DNA of 57,829 nucleotides, from NCBI GenBank assembly GCA_002721175.1, contig PBJR01000012.1, positions 81,850 to 139,678 of the forward strand, written 5' to 3'. This stretch comes from Flavobacteriaceae bacterium (GTDB lineage: Bacteria > Bacteroidota > Bacteroidia > Flavobacteriales > Flavobacteriaceae). Under the pieces are notes generated by a model that had not been told where the DNA came from, searched no databases, and saw only the letters and a program-made list of their open reading frames with translations. Position numbers and translations under genes: made by a program. This document shows positions 28,220 to 38,565 of the stretch, piece by piece (position 1 is the stretch's first letter; each line of letters opens with the position of its first letter).

Positions 28220-28966
28220 CTAATAATTGTTAAGAAAATATTTGGCAAAAGAACTCAACACCAAATCTCCACTAATTGAAGCTCTATCCTTAAGTAATTC
28301 ATCCCAATTATTGATGTCTTGCCAAAGAATCTTTTTTAAAGCAAATAAAGCATCTGGATTATAATCGCTAAGTTCATTTGCCAGGATTTCAACTTCGGAA
28401 TTTAGATCACTGTTTGACTCAAAAACGTCAGCAAACAACCCCTTCTCTCTTGCCCATTTCGCTGAGAAAAAAGTTTGAGATTTTAGTGCTAACTGAGTAA
28501 ATGCTGAGAGACCAATTTTTCTCCTAATTGCTGGTTCAATCACGAATGGTCCAATCCCAATACTTATTTCACTTAGCTTAATATTAGCATATTCACTAGC
28601 ATAACATATATCAGTTGTAGCAGCTATACCAACAGCTCCTCCAATAGCTTTCCCATGAACTGATCCAATAATAATTTTTGGACATGTCCTTAATGTATTG
28701 ATCAAGTTTGCAAATCCCATGAAAAAATTTTTACCCTGGCTCTTAGTTTTAATATCAACCATATGGTTAAAACTTGCACCAGCGCAAAACACCCTGTCGC
28801 CTCCACTTTTTAATACTATAATATGAATATTTTTATCAACACCAGCTTTAATAATTGTTTTAATAAGCTTATTAATTAGATCTGGTGTCAATGAATTATG
28901 AGGAGGGTTAAAAAACTCAACATAAGCAACTTTTTTAATAATTTTAAGCTTTACATATGCAGACAT
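28220..28966 (-). CDS. Enoyl-CoA hydratase/isomerase family protein
   Basis: Crotonase-fold protein, 248 aa. The oxyanion-hole segments are FCAGASFNHMVD (about 60-70) and GKAIGGAVGIAATTDICYA (about 103-120), both intact. The region after it, LSEISIGIGPFVIEPAIRRKIG, differs from the classical hydratase LGLxPGAGGTQRL, so the exact reaction (hydratase, isomerase or lyase) is uncertain. Fatty-acid or amino-acid breakdown is the usual role. It stands downstream of alaS on the same strand with a 32-bp gap; no other acyl-CoA genes are near. Substrate unknown. Confidence 0.85.
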   Translation of the reverse strand: MSAYVKLKIIKKVAYVEFFNPPHNSLTPDLINKLIKTIIKAGVDKNIHIIVLKSGGDRVFCAGASFNHMVDIKTKSQGKNFFMGFANLINTLRTCPKIIIGSVHGKAIGGAVGIAATTDICYASEYANIKLSEISIGIGPFVIEPAIRRKIGLSAFTQLALKSQTFFSAKWAREKGLFADVFESNSDLNSEVEILANELSDYNPDALFALKKILWQDINNWDELLKDRASISGDLVLSSFAKYFLNNY

Positions 28967-28998
28967 AAATTCAATATTAAAAGTTTATTTAATTAAGT

Positions 28999-31617
28999 TC
29001 ACAGATTATCTATAATAGATTTCGCACTATTAAGTGCATTAGAAATACCATCTGGATTCTTCCCGCCTGCAGTAGCAAAAAAGGATTGACCTCCACCCCC
29101 TCCATCTATAAATTTGCTAATTGACTTAATAATTTCTTCGGCACTTAACCCATGAGATTCTGTTAATTCTCTTGAAACATAGCACGCTACAATGGCCTTA
29201 TCATTGACCCTTGACGCTAGTATCAAAACTAAATTTTTGAAACTTTTTCCAATTTCAAAACATGTAGTTTTAATATCATTACTATCCATTTTAATTTCTT
29301 TGGATAAAAAACTAATCCCATTTAATATTTTTATTTCTTTTAATATTTCAGATTTTAGGGATTTAACTTTTTCAATCTTCAAGCTTTGAAGCTGTTTTTT
29401 TAATAAAATATTCTCTTCTTTTATGACATTCAATGATTTCAATAAATCAGATGAATTATTAAGAACTAACCTTAATTCAGTTATTTTTCTTGTGTTATCT
29501 AAATAAAATTCTTTAAGATTATCTGAGCATATTGCTTCAATGCGTCTAACCCCGGAAGCTACTGCGGTTTCTGAAATTATTTTGAAGTGCCAAATTTTCT
29601 CGCTATTCTTGACGTGAGTTCCTCCACATAGTTCAATTGATTTACCAAATTTAACTGTCCTAACCAAGTCTCCATATTTTTCCCCAAATAATGCCAAAGC
29701 ACCTGTATTTATCGCTTCAGCTTTTGGAACTGATCTTTGTTCTTCAAATGGAAGTCCAGCTCTAATTCTTGAATTAACCAAGCTTTCAATATCAAAAATT
29801 TCATTAGGCATTAATTTTTTAAAATGAGAAAAATCAAACCTAAGGAGTCTTGAATTAATGGAACTACCTTTTTGTTCAACATGTTCACCCAAAGTTTCTC
29901 TCAAGGCTTGATGTAATAAATGTGTTGAAGTATGGTTACATTCAACCAAAAAACGTTTATTAGAATTAACAACAGCTAAAAAATTTTCTGTTAGGTTTGG
30001 AGGTAAGTCTCTAGTAATATGAACAGATACATTATTTTCTTTTTTTGTATCTAAAATTTCTATTTTACTACCGTCTTTGGATTCTAAATATCCAATATCA
30101 CCAACTTGACCTCCACTTTCAGCAAAAAAAGGAGTCTTGTCAAATACAAGTTGAAATCTTAGGCCATATTTTTCTGAAGTTTCTTTTCTATATCGCAACA
30201 GTTTAACACTTGTTTTTAAAATATCATATCCCACAAATTCTTGACCTTTTGCGTAATTAACAATATTCCAATCGTGGGTGGATACTTTACCTGAAACTCT
30301 TGATCTATTTTGTTGTTTTCTAAGGCACTTTTCAAAACCTAATTTATCTAGGCGCATATTTTTTTCCTTTAGTATAAGATCTGTCAAATCAACCGGAAAT
30401 CCGTACGTGTCATACAATTCAAAGGCTAACTCACCAGAAACAATACCAGAAGTTGACTTGTCAATAATTTGATTGAGTAAATTCAACCCTTGATCAATGG
30501 TTTTTAGAAAAGATGTTTCCTCTTCTTTGACAACATTTTTAATTAGTTCACTTTGAGTCTTTATTTCAGGATAATAATCTGACATCTGTTTTATCAAAAC
30601 ATCTATTAACCTAAACATAAAAGGTTGCCGCAAATTTAAAAATGTATAGCCATAGCGAACAGATCTTCTTAAGATTCTTCTGATAACATAACCAGCACCG
30701 CTGTTACTTGGTAATTGCCCGTCGGCTATTGAAAAAGTAACAGCTCTTATGTGATCAGAGATTACACGAAAAGCAATATCATTATCTTTATTTTCACCAA
30801 ATTTCAATGAAGAAGTTTTTTCAATTTTAGCTATTAGCTGCAAAAAAATATCAGTTTCATATGTAGAATTTACTCCCTGAAGAACCATACACAAGCGTTC
30901 AAAACCCATTCCCGTATCAATATGTTTTTTGGGTAAATTTTTCAAAGATCCATCAGCTTTTCTGTAATATTGTATAAAGACCAAATTCCAGATTTCAATC
31001 ACCCTAGGGTGGTCTTTATTTACCAATTTGATACCAGGTACTTCTTTTTTATCAGATTCAGACCTTATATCTATATGAATTTCACTAGATGGGCCGCAAG
31101 GACCCTGATCTCCCATTTCCCAAAAATTATTTTTTTTATTATCTCTAATAATTCTCTCCTCAGGTAAAAGCTTTTTCCAAATATTATAAGCCTCTAAATC
31201 CATTTCAACCTTATCTCGCTTATCTCCCTCAAACACTGTTACATATAAATTATCTTTATCAATTTTATATTCCTCTGTTAGAAGTGCCCACGCCCATTTA
31301 ATTGCCTCTTCTTTAAAATAATCCCCGAAACTCCAGTTGCCAAGCATTTCAAAAAATGTGTGATGATATGAATCATAACCTACATCATCTAAATCGTTGT
31401 GCTTCCCTGAAACTCTTAAACACTTTTGACTATTTGCTATTCTATTAGATGGCGGTTTGGAGACTGATGTAAAATAATCTTTAAAAGGTGCCATTCCAGA
31501 ATTTATAAACATCAAGCTAGGGTCATCCTTAGTGATTATCGGCGAAGAAGACACAACTCTATGTTGTTTCTCCTTAAAAAAATTCAGAAACTTTGACCTT
31601 ACTTGATGAGACTTCAT
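28999..31617 (-). CDS. alaS: Alanyl-tRNA synthetase
   Basis: Class IIc aminoacyl-tRNA synthetase, 872 aa, full length, charging tRNA-Ala. The aminoacylation core includes INSGMAPFK, HHTFFEMLGNWSFGDYFK and MGDQGPCGPSSE. The editing domain has HTSTHLLHQAL (zinc HxxxH) and CGGTHV. The C-terminal domain ends with the glycine-rich FIDGGGGGQSFFATAGG. It is divergent from the M23 peptidase gene, with about 117 bp between them. Normal in every motif that I can check. Confidence 0.97.
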   Translation of the reverse strand: MKSHQVRSKFLNFFKEKQHRVVSSSPIITKDDPSLMFINSGMAPFKDYFTSVSKPPSNRIANSQKCLRVSGKHNDLDDVGYDSYHHTFFEMLGNWSFGDYFKEEAIKWAWALLTEEYKIDKDNLYVTVFEGDKRDKVEMDLEAYNIWKKLLPEERIIRDNKKNNFWEMGDQGPCGPSSEIHIDIRSESDKKEVPGIKLVNKDHPRVIEIWNLVFIQYYRKADGSLKNLPKKHIDTGMGFERLCMVLQGVNSTYETDIFLQLIAKIEKTSSLKFGENKDNDIAFRVISDHIRAVTFSIADGQLPSNSGAGYVIRRILRRSVRYGYTFLNLRQPFMFRLIDVLIKQMSDYYPEIKTQSELIKNVVKEEETSFLKTIDQGLNLLNQIIDKSTSGIVSGELAFELYDTYGFPVDLTDLILKEKNMRLDKLGFEKCLRKQQNRSRVSGKVSTHDWNIVNYAKGQEFVGYDILKTSVKLLRYRKETSEKYGLRFQLVFDKTPFFAESGGQVGDIGYLESKDGSKIEILDTKKENNVSVHITRDLPPNLTENFLAVVNSNKRFLVECNHTSTHLLHQALRETLGEHVEQKGSSINSRLLRFDFSHFKKLMPNEIFDIESLVNSRIRAGLPFEEQRSVPKAEAINTGALALFGEKYGDLVRTVKFGKSIELCGGTHVKNSEKIWHFKIISETAVASGVRRIEAICSDNLKEFYLDNTRKITELRLVLNNSSDLLKSLNVIKEENILLKKQLQSLKIEKVKSLKSEILKEIKILNGISFLSKEIKMDSNDIKTTCFEIGKSFKNLVLILASRVNDKAIVACYVSRELTESHGLSAEEIIKSISKFIDGGGGGQSFFATAGGKNPDGISNALNSAKSIIDNL

Positions 31618-31641
31618 TTTTAATATTAACTTTTTATTAAT

Positions 31642-31671
31642 TTGGTTTAGTGTAAAAACAAATTATCTTTG
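31642..31671 (+). promoter_or_regulatory. Promoter of the M23 peptidase-merR unit
   Basis: TTG (31642-31644), a 19-nt spacer and TATCTTTG (31664-31671) match the Bacteroidota consensus exactly. The predicted transcript start lies near 31678, leaving a leader of about 57 nt before the ATG at 31735. Confidence 0.7.
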
Positions 31672-31734
31672 GCTTAAATTAAAATAATAAACTTCTTGTG
31701 TTAATTATTACACAAAAATAGAATTTTTTGAGTA

Positions 31735-32706
31735 ATGTCTAATGTAAAATATTATTACGACCCCAAAACACTTTCTTATAAAGAATATAAACTCAGTAAA
31801 TTAAGAAAGGTTAAATATTTTGCTGGTTTCGTATTATCATCATTAACTTTTGGATTAATATTAATTTTGATATTAAGCCAATTTTTTGAACTACCTAATG
31901 AAAAAGTATTGAAAAGAGAACTTCAGAATATGGAAATTCAGTTCTCGCTAATGAACGAAAAAATGATTGAAGCAGAAAAAGTTTTAACAAATATTGAGGA
32001 AAGGGACAATACAATCTATAGATTATACTTTGAAACAAGCCCTATAAAAAGTGAAGAGAGAAACCAAGGCCTTGGGGGAATAAATCGCTACGTTAAATTT
32101 GAGGGTTTTAATAATTCTGAGTTAATTATAAATTCAAATAAACGATTAGATATTCTTCAAAAAAGACTGGTTGTTCAATCAAAATCATTAGATGAAATAA
32201 TTGAACTTGCAAAAGATAAGGAAAACTTCCTTGCAAAAATCCCTGCAATACAACCAGTTAAAAATGAGGACCTAACAAGAATGGCTTCTGGATATGGATA
32301 TCGTAGTGATCCCTTTACCAAGGCTATTAAATTCCACTCAGGAATGGATTTTACCGCACCTAGAGGAACACCTGTATACGCTACGGGAAATGGGACTGTA
32401 GCAAGAGCTGACTCTGGATCCTCAGGATACGGGAAACATGTTAGAATTGACCATGGTTATGGATATGTAAGTTTGTATGCTCATTTATATAAATACAACG
32501 TAAAACCGAAACAAAAAGTAAAACGTGGTGATATAATTGGATTTGTTGGAAGTACAGGTCGCTCAAGAGCGCCACATTTACACTATGAGATAATAAAGGA
32601 TGGAAAAAAAATAAATCCATTGAATTTTTATTATGGAAATTTGACAAAAGAAGAGTTCAATGATTTGATTATTAAAGCCTCAGTTGAAAACCAATCCCTA
32701 GACTAA
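31735..32706 (+). CDS. M23 family metallopeptidase (membrane-anchored murein hydrolase)
   Basis: Cell-wall peptidase of 323 aa. A short cytoplasmic N-terminus is followed by one membrane helix (about 30-50), a coiled-coil stretch (about 55-160) and a LytM/M23 domain (about 185-300). The zinc ligands are visible as His201 and Asp205 (FHSGMD) and His283 (HLHYE), so it should be active. It probably trims peptidoglycan cross-links in the periplasm. MerR follows 1 bp later and is presumably co-transcribed. Similar M23-MerR pairs occur in flavobacterial genomes that I recall, but there is no LemA gene here. Confidence 0.92.
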   Translation: MSNVKYYYDPKTLSYKEYKLSKLRKVKYFAGFVLSSLTFGLILILILSQFFELPNEKVLKRELQNMEIQFSLMNEKMIEAEKVLTNIEERDNTIYRLYFETSPIKSEERNQGLGGINRYVKFEGFNNSELIINSNKRLDILQKRLVVQSKSLDEIIELAKDKENFLAKIPAIQPVKNEDLTRMASGYGYRSDPFTKAIKFHSGMDFTAPRGTPVYATGNGTVARADSGSSGYGKHVRIDHGYGYVSLYAHLYKYNVKPKQKVKRGDIIGFVGSTGRSRAPHLHYEIIKDGKKINPLNFYYGNLTKEEFNDLIIKASVENQSLD

Positions 32707-32707
32707 T

Positions 32708-33037
32708 ATGTATGTAGACTTACCAAAAAAATTATACTACAGCATCGGCGAGGTAGCTAAAGCATTTGGAGTCAAAACTTCATTAATAAGATTTTGGGAT
32801 AATGAGTTTGAGGTTCTTAAACCAAAAAAAAACAATAAAGGGAATAGACGGTTTACCCCAGACGATATAAAAAATCTGAAGCTAATTTATAAACTTGTAA
32901 AAGAACAGGGTTATACTCTTGATGGTGCAAAAACTTACATCAAAGAAAAAAAGGGGAAATCTTTAACTAACATAGAAATTATCTCAAAATTAGAGTCGAT
33001 AAAGCATAAACTACTAAAGATTAAATCAAATATCTGA
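32708..33037 (+). CDS. MerR family transcriptional regulator
   Basis: Small DNA-binding protein of 109 aa with an N-terminal winged helix-turn-helix of the MerR type: YYSIGEVAKAFGVKTSLIRFWDNEF (two short blocks) and RRFTPDDIKNLKLI. A helical part with GYTLDGAKTYIKEKK follows. There is no C-terminal effector or cysteine metal-binding region, so the signal is unknown. The start overlaps almost directly with the M23 stop (1 bp gap), so it may control cell-wall genes. It converges on der with only 6 bp between. Confidence 0.88.
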   Translation: MYVDLPKKLYYSIGEVAKAFGVKTSLIRFWDNEFEVLKPKKNNKGNRRFTPDDIKNLKLIYKLVKEQGYTLDGAKTYIKEKKGKSLTNIEIISKLESIKHKLLKIKSNI

Positions 33038-33043
33038 AACAAC

Positions 33044-34348
33044 CTATTTTTTTCGCAAAACAATTGTTATTGTAGCTCCGCTAAAGTCATATATTTGGCG
33101 TATTTTGTTTTCGAGAAACCGCTTGTATGGTTCTTTTAAATATTGTGGTAAATTACAAAAAAACGCAAATTGTGGACTCATTGTCGGCAGCTGAGTTATA
33201 TACTTAATTTTTACATATTTCCCCTTGGTTGCAGGTGGTGGATACTTGCTAATAACAGGCAATAAGTCATCATTTAGTTGACTTGTTTTTATTCGCCTTG
33301 ATCTATTTTTATAAACATCTATTGCAACTTTTATTGACTTAAAAATACGTTGTTTTGTTTTGGCTGAAATAAAAATAATAGGGACATCTATAAATGGTTC
33401 AATTTGCTTTTTTATCAGCTTTTCAAACTCAACTACTGAATTTCCATCTTTATTTACTAAATCCCATTTGTTAACCAGTATAACTACCCCTTTTTTATTT
33501 TTATGGGCAAGCCAAAAAATATTTTGAACTTGTCCATCAAATCCTCGATTTGCGTCAAAAACTAAAATACAAACATCTGAGTTCTCAATTGCACGAATAC
33601 TACGCATAACTGAGTAGAACTCTAAATCTTCTTTAACTTTAGTTTTACGCCTTATGCCCGCAGTATCAATCAAACGAAATCGTAAACCATATCTATTATA
33701 AATTGTATGAATAGAATCTCTTGTTGTACCAGCTATATCAGTAACTATATATCTTTCATTACCTAATAAACTATTAATGAAAGAAGATTTACCAGCATTT
33801 GGTCTTCCAACTACAGCAAATCTTGGAAGATCTGATTCAGGTTCATCACTTTCTTTTGAAAAAGAATCAACCAAAGCGTCCAATAAATCTCCTGTACCAC
33901 TCCCATTTACACTTGAAATTGCAAAATAATTACCAAAACCAAGTTTGTAAAATTCAAATGCGTCATGAAACCTACCAGAGTTATCAATTTTATTTACGGT
34001 TAAAAAAATAGGCTTTTTGATTTTTCTCAATAAATTTGCTACATCTTGGTCCATTGATGTTATGCCAGATTCAACATCAACCATATAAATAATAGCATCA
34101 GCTTCACCAATTGCCAACTTGACTTGGTTATCAATTTGCACTTCAAAAACATCATCGCTTCCTAAAATATAACCTCCAGTATCAATTAAAGAAAATTCAC
34201 AACCGTTCCATTCGACCCTACCGTAGTGTCGATCTCTGGTTACACCACTTTTTGAATCAACAATAGCCTCCCTTCTTTCAATTAATCTGTTAAAAAGGGT
34301 AGATTTACCAACATTTGGACGCCCAACAATCGCAACAATATTACCCAT
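33044..34348 (-). CDS. der: Der (EngA) tandem GTPase
   Basis: GTPase with two G domains and a C-terminal KH-like domain, 434 aa, required for 50S assembly. The first domain has [20 protein letters not shown] and NKID; the second has [22 protein letters not shown] and NKWDLV. The C-terminal KH-like part includes [15 protein letters not shown]. Intact in all checks. It lies directly downstream of era on the same strand (75-bp gap), a common arrangement in this phylum, and the two act in ribosome biogenesis. Confidence 0.96.
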   Translation of the reverse strand: MGNIVAIVGRPNVGKSTLFNRLIERREAIVDSKSGVTRDRHYGRVEWNGCEFSLIDTGGYILGSDDVFEVQIDNQVKLAIGEADAIIYMVDVESGITSMDQDVANLLRKIKKPIFLTVNKIDNSGRFHDAFEFYKLGFGNYFAISSVNGSGTGDLLDALVDSFSKESDEPESDLPRFAVVGRPNAGKSSFINSLLGNERYIVTDIAGTTRDSIHTIYNRYGLRFRLIDTAGIRRKTKVKEDLEFYSVMRSIRAIENSDVCILVFDANRGFDGQVQNIFWLAHKNKKGVVILVNKWDLVNKDGNSVVEFEKLIKKQIEPFIDVPIIFISAKTKQRIFKSIKVAIDVYKNRSRRIKTSQLNDDLLPVISKYPPPATKGKYVKIKYITQLPTMSPQFAFFCNLPQYLKEPYKRFLENKIRQIYDFSGATITIVLRKK

Positions 34349-34423
34349 AAACTATTATTTAGTTTGCTAAAGTAGAAAATATAAAGTTTGAAGCTGTTAT
34401 TTTAATTACTTAAATGAATTGAA

Positions 34424-35311
34424 TTATTTTTGATAACCAAAGCGTTTAAGTTCATTTTTATTCGATCTCCAATTTTTGTTCAATTTCACATTTAGTTTTA
34501 AATAAATTTTTTTGCGAAAGAAACGTTCTAGATCTATTCTTGATTTTACTCCAACCCTCTTGAGCGCTTTGCCTTTATGACCTATTAAAATCCCTTTTTG
34601 ACTTTCTCTCTCAACCATTATGGTAGAATTTATTTTAATAATTTTTTCCTCCTCAATAAATTCGTCAGTTATAACTTCAACAGCGTAAGGAATTTCTTTG
34701 CTATAGTAAATTAAAATTTTTTCACGAATTTTCTCATTAACAAAAAATCTTTCGGGCCTATCAGTTAATTGATCTTTTGGGAAATATGCAGGAGAGAAAG
34801 GCAGTAACGTTAATAATCTTTTGAACACATTTTTAACATTAAAACCGTTCAATGCAGAAATTGGGTAAATTATAACATTGGGAATCAAACTTTTCCACAT
34901 TTCTACGAATGTTTCAATATTTTTTTGATTAGAAAGGTCAATTTTATTTATGAGTAATACTATTGGTAATTTGAGCTTTATTAATTTTTTTAATAATTCA
35001 GGATCAATAGGTTCTGCATCGCTGGCAGAAACTATGAAAATAATTATATCTGCATCATCAAATGCCGAACTAATGGACTTCATCATTAGGCTCTGTAGTT
35101 CATATCTAGGTTTTATAATTCCTGGTGTATCAGAGAATATAATTTGAAAATTATCTCCATTAACTATTCCTAAAATTCTATGCCGAGTAGTTTGAACCTT
35201 TGAAGTTATGATGGATAATTTTTCACCAACTAAAGCATTCATCAAAGTTGATTTCCCAACATTGGGTTTACCTATGATATTTATAAAACCTGCTTTATGT
35301 AATTTATTCAT
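34424..35311 (-). CDS. era: GTPase Era
   Basis: Small GTPase that binds the 3' end of 16S rRNA and supports 30S maturation, 295 aa. The G domain has [14 protein letters not shown] (P-loop), SDTPGII and NKIDLS. The C-terminal KH domain includes VERESQKGILIGHKGKALKRVG, the RNA-binding GxxG type loop. Length and motifs are typical. A -7 element ends only 7 bp before the ATG, so the transcript may have almost no leader. Der follows on the same strand. Confidence 0.96.
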   Translation of the reverse strand: MNKLHKAGFINIIGKPNVGKSTLMNALVGEKLSIITSKVQTTRHRILGIVNGDNFQIIFSDTPGIIKPRYELQSLMMKSISSAFDDADIIIFIVSASDAEPIDPELLKKLIKLKLPIVLLINKIDLSNQKNIETFVEMWKSLIPNVIIYPISALNGFNVKNVFKRLLTLLPFSPAYFPKDQLTDRPERFFVNEKIREKILIYYSKEIPYAVEVITDEFIEEEKIIKINSTIMVERESQKGILIGHKGKALKRVGVKSRIDLERFFRKKIYLKLNVKLNKNWRSNKNELKRFGYQK

Positions 35312-35317
35312 TTGCTA

Positions 35318-35325
35318 CAAATGTA
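35318..35325 (-). promoter_or_regulatory. -7 promoter element for era
   Basis: TACATTTG on the minus strand is a perfect TAnnTTTG match ending 7 bp before the era ATG. Expected transcription would start at or next to the ATG, so the mRNA could be leaderless. No TTG box at the right distance was seen. Confidence 0.45.
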
Positions 35326-35373
35326 CAATCTTTAAGACTAAAATTGTCCGTCGGATTTTAAAAGGGATTTATT

Positions 35374-35381
35374 TATATTTG
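35374..35381 (+). promoter_or_regulatory. -7 promoter element for the GNAT-lysC unit
   Basis: TATATTTG matches TAnnTTTG. The predicted transcript start near 35388 lies after an upstream in-frame TTG at 35384, which supports the ATG at 35399 as the true start. No TTG box at normal spacing. Confidence 0.4.
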
Positions 35382-35398
35382 ATTTGAATAAAATACTA

Positions 35399-35884
35399 AT
35401 GGAATATACTATTAGAAAAGCACAAAAAGCTGACGCTAAGCAAATTTTTGAGTTAATTGTTGAACTGGCTGTTTTCGAAAAGGAACCAGGCGAAATTGAA
35501 ATTAATTATCATGATATAATATTCTCAGGATTTAAAAAAAATCCAGACTTCAAATGCTTTGTAGCTGAGGAAAAATCTAATATTATTGGTATTGCTTTAG
35601 TTTATAACCGGTTCTCTACATGGAAGGGGAAAATATTGCACCTTGAAGATTTAATTGTTTCTGAAAAATTTCGAGGAAATGGTGTTGGATCAGCTCTTTT
35701 TGATACAGTAGTTCAATATGCCTCCAAAATTGGAGTAAAAAGAGTCAGCTGGGAGGTACTTAATTGGAACAATTCTGCAATTAAGTTTTATGAGTCAAAA
35801 GGGGCAGAAATCAAAAAAGATTGGAATGTGGTACATCTAAATGAGTTAGGAATTAAAAATTATTTGTTAAAAATCAGTAAATGA
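35399..35884 (+). CDS. GNAT family N-acetyltransferase
   Basis: Acetyl-CoA-dependent acetyltransferase of 161 aa, starting MEYTIRKAQKADAK. The acetyl-CoA binding motif V(S/x)EKFRGNGVGSALF is seen as LIVSEKFRGNGVGSALF (about 85-100), and the C-terminal NWNNSAIKFYESKGAE is typical of GNAT proteins. Substrate unknown; some relatives acetylate polyamines or small amines. The ATG was preferred over a TTG 15 bp upstream because of the promoter position. It overlaps the aspartate kinase start by 4 bp (ATGA), so the two are coupled. The neighbour does not prove a shared pathway. Confidence 0.85.
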   Translation: MEYTIRKAQKADAKQIFELIVELAVFEKEPGEIEINYHDIIFSGFKKNPDFKCFVAEEKSNIIGIALVYNRFSTWKGKILHLEDLIVSEKFRGNGVGSALFDTVVQYASKIGVKRVSWEVLNWNNSAIKFYESKGAEIKKDWNVVHLNELGIKNYLLKISK

Positions 35885-37134
35885 AAATCTTAAAATTCGG
35901 AGGCGCAGCAATTAAAGATGGTAGAAGTATAAAAAATATTGTGAAAATTCTTCAGATTTATAAAGATTCTGAAGTTGTTATTGTGATATCTGCGATGGGT
36001 AAAACAACCAATGCTCTGGAAAAAGTGATTTCTTGTTATTTTAACTCAAAATCAAAATTACAGAGCGCCTTACAAGAAATTAAAAAATATCACAATAGTA
36101 TATTATTGGAACTATTTGATGACGAAAATCATAAAATATTTAGCTCAATTGATAAGCTGTTTAAAGATCTTCAAATGTTCTTAAACCTAAACAAATCTCC
36201 CAATTACAATTATGTTTATGATCAAATTATTTGCTTTGGCGAATTAGTTTCAACTAAAATAATTAGTGGCTACCTAAACCATAAAGGATGGAAAAATAGT
36301 TTACTTGATGCAAGGGATATGATAAAAACTAACAATAATTATCGAAGGGCCAAAGTAGATTGGAATAAAACCAAGGAGAAAATTATATCTTTAATTAAAA
36401 AGAGGGAGAATATTGTAACTCAAGGATATATTGCTAGTGACTCAAATAACTTTACAACAACTTTGGGTAGAGAGGGAAGCGATTATTCGGCGGCAATTTT
36501 TGGATATTGTTTAAACGCACAGAGTGTATGTGTATGGAAAGATGTACCTGGAATCTTAAATTCTGATCCACGATACTTTAAAAACTCAATACTATTAAAT
36601 TCATTATCGTATGAAGAAGCTATTGAATTATCTTATTACGGCGCTTCAGTTATTCATCCAAAGACTTTGCAACCACTTAAACGAAAAGAAATACCGCTTT
36701 ATGTAAAATCATTTTTTAAACCAAATGAAAAAGGAACCAAAGTTGGAAAAAACCTATCGTTAAATCCAGATATACCATGCTACATTATTAGAAAAAATCA
36801 AATTCTAATATCAATTTCTTCTTTAGATTTTTCTTACATATTAGAGGATAATATTTACCAAATATTTAAGTTGTTTAATCAAAATAAAATTAAGGTTAAC
36901 TTAATCCAAAATTCTGCAATAACGTTCATCGTTTGTGTTGAAGATATAAATGATAATTTAAATAATCTATTAATTGATCTTAAAGCCAAATATAATGTCA
37001 ATATTTATAAGAAAGTTAATATTTATTCAATTAGAAATTACAATGAAAGCGCCATAAAAAAAATTGAAAAAAATAAAAAGATTTTGGTCAAACAAATTAC
37101 CCAAAAGACAGTTCAAATGGTTAGTCAGGAATAA
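35881..37134 (+). CDS. lysC: Aspartate kinase (monofunctional)
   Basis: Phosphorylates aspartate in the first step of the Asp family pathway (Lys, Thr, Met, diaminopimelate), 417 aa. KILKFGGAAIKDG replaces the usual KFGGTSV. VIVISAMGKTTNAL, FTTTLGREGSDYSAA, VWKDVPGILNSDPR and YYGASVIHPKTLQPL are typical of the catalytic domain. A C-terminal ACT-type regulatory region (about 300-400) follows, so feedback inhibition is likely. It is coupled to the GNAT gene by a 4-bp overlap. The gene is converged on by mgtE after 60 bp. Confidence 0.88.
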   Translation: MKILKFGGAAIKDGRSIKNIVKILQIYKDSEVVIVISAMGKTTNALEKVISCYFNSKSKLQSALQEIKKYHNSILLELFDDENHKIFSSIDKLFKDLQMFLNLNKSPNYNYVYDQIICFGELVSTKIISGYLNHKGWKNSLLDARDMIKTNNNYRRAKVDWNKTKEKIISLIKKRENIVTQGYIASDSNNFTTTLGREGSDYSAAIFGYCLNAQSVCVWKDVPGILNSDPRYFKNSILLNSLSYEEAIELSYYGASVIHPKTLQPLKRKEIPLYVKSFFKPNEKGTKVGKNLSLNPDIPCYIIRKNQILISISSLDFSYILEDNIYQIFKLFNQNKIKVNLIQNSAITFIVCVEDINDNLNNLLIDLKAKYNVNIYKKVNIYSIRNYNESAIKKIEKNKKILVKQITQKTVQMVSQE

Positions 37135-37194
37135 AAAATTGTTTTACACATTCACATTATTTCTGAATTACATTTTAAAAGTAACAGAGTATAT

Positions 37195-38565
37195 TTAAAT
37201 ATTCAAAATAAATTTTGTAATAAGAAAATAGATTAAAATTCCAAAAATATCATTACTAGTTGTTATGAAAGGTCCAGTTGCTATTGCAGGATCAATTTTT
37301 TTTCTGTGAAGAAGTAATGGAATAAATGTCCCAATAATTCCAGCAACAATAACAACTACTATTAAAGATACAGAAACTGCTAGAGCTGTTTGAAAATTAT
37401 CTTGCCATATCCACAAAAATAAAAATAAAAAAAGTGCTAAAATAACTCCATTTAATGCAGAGAGGAGCATCTCTTTCAATAATCTGTTATTTATACTCCC
37501 TTTAATTTCATCATTAGCTAAACCCTGTACAATGATTGCACTTGATTGAACACCAACATTACCTGCCATAGCAGCAATTAAAGGGGTAAATAATAATATT
37601 AATGGATAATCATTTATAATTGTATCAAAATTGAACATAATTGCAGCAGCACCTACACCTCCAATTAAACCTAAAAAAAGCCATGGAAGACGGGCTCTAG
37701 TTAATGCAAAAATACCATCTTCTGAATCGACATCTTGTGTTATACCAGCGGCTAACTGATAATCTTTCTCTGCTTCCTCCTTAATTACATCAACGATATC
37801 ATCAATTGTAATTCTACCCAACAAAGTTTTATTATCATCTACTACAGGAACAGCTTCTAAATCATATTTTGCCATGACTTTAGCAACATCTTCATCGTTG
37901 TAAGCTACATGAACAGAATCAACTTTAGGGATATAAATGTCACTAATTTTAGTTTCATTTTTGGCTATCAAAAGATCTTTCAAAGACAGGCGGCCAATCA
38001 ACTTTTCCTTTTTATCAACAACATAAATTGAATGAACTCGTTTTACATTTTCAGCCTGATTTCTAATTTTCCTTAAACAACCTGCAACTGTCCATGTCTC
38101 ATATACTTTTACTAGTTCTTTCGCCATCAAACTTCCAGCTGTTTTCTCATCATACTCAAGGAGTTCCTCGATATCAGCTACTAATTCTTTATCATCTATT
38201 TGAGCAATTACTTTCTGTTTCCTTTCTGGCGGAAGTTCTAATAACAAGTCAGCAGCATCATCAGTATCTAATTCCTTAACCTCCTGTGCAATTTCCTTAG
38301 TAGATAAATTTTGTAGAATTTTTTCTCGAACATCCTCGTCTAATTCAGAAAGAATATCAGAGGTTTTTACACTATCTAAAAGTTTAATTACATAAGTTGC
38401 TTGTTCTAAATCTAACTCGTCTAGAATTTCTGCAATATCAGCATAATGAAATTCATTAAACTGCTTTTGAAGCGATAAATCATTTTTTGATTCAATGTCA
38501 CCTACTATAACATCAATCAGGGACGTTGAGATTTCGAATGGTTTATGTTCTTGTTTTTTTTTCAC
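37195..38565 (-). CDS. mgtE: MgtE-type magnesium transporter
   Basis: Inner-membrane Mg2+ channel, 456 aa. A cytoplasmic N domain (superhelical, [19 protein letters not shown]) and two CBS domains (about 135-255) lead to a connecting helix and five membrane helices (about 285-456), with the pore motif [17 protein letters not shown]. The CBS and N domains normally sense intracellular Mg2+ and close the pore. It overlaps the end of rsmA by 4 bp, so it is translated from the same mRNA. I saw no Mg riboswitch. Confidence 0.94.
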   Translation of the reverse strand: MKKKQEHKPFEISTSLIDVIVGDIESKNDLSLQKQFNEFHYADIAEILDELDLEQATYVIKLLDSVKTSDILSELDEDVREKILQNLSTKEIAQEVKELDTDDAADLLLELPPERKQKVIAQIDDKELVADIEELLEYDEKTAGSLMAKELVKVYETWTVAGCLRKIRNQAENVKRVHSIYVVDKKEKLIGRLSLKDLLIAKNETKISDIYIPKVDSVHVAYNDEDVAKVMAKYDLEAVPVVDDNKTLLGRITIDDIVDVIKEEAEKDYQLAAGITQDVDSEDGIFALTRARLPWLFLGLIGGVGAAAIMFNFDTIINDYPLILLFTPLIAAMAGNVGVQSSAIIVQGLANDEIKGSINNRLLKEMLLSALNGVILALFLFLFLWIWQDNFQTALAVSVSLIVVVIVAGIIGTFIPLLLHRKKIDPAIATGPFITTSNDIFGILIYFLITKFILNI

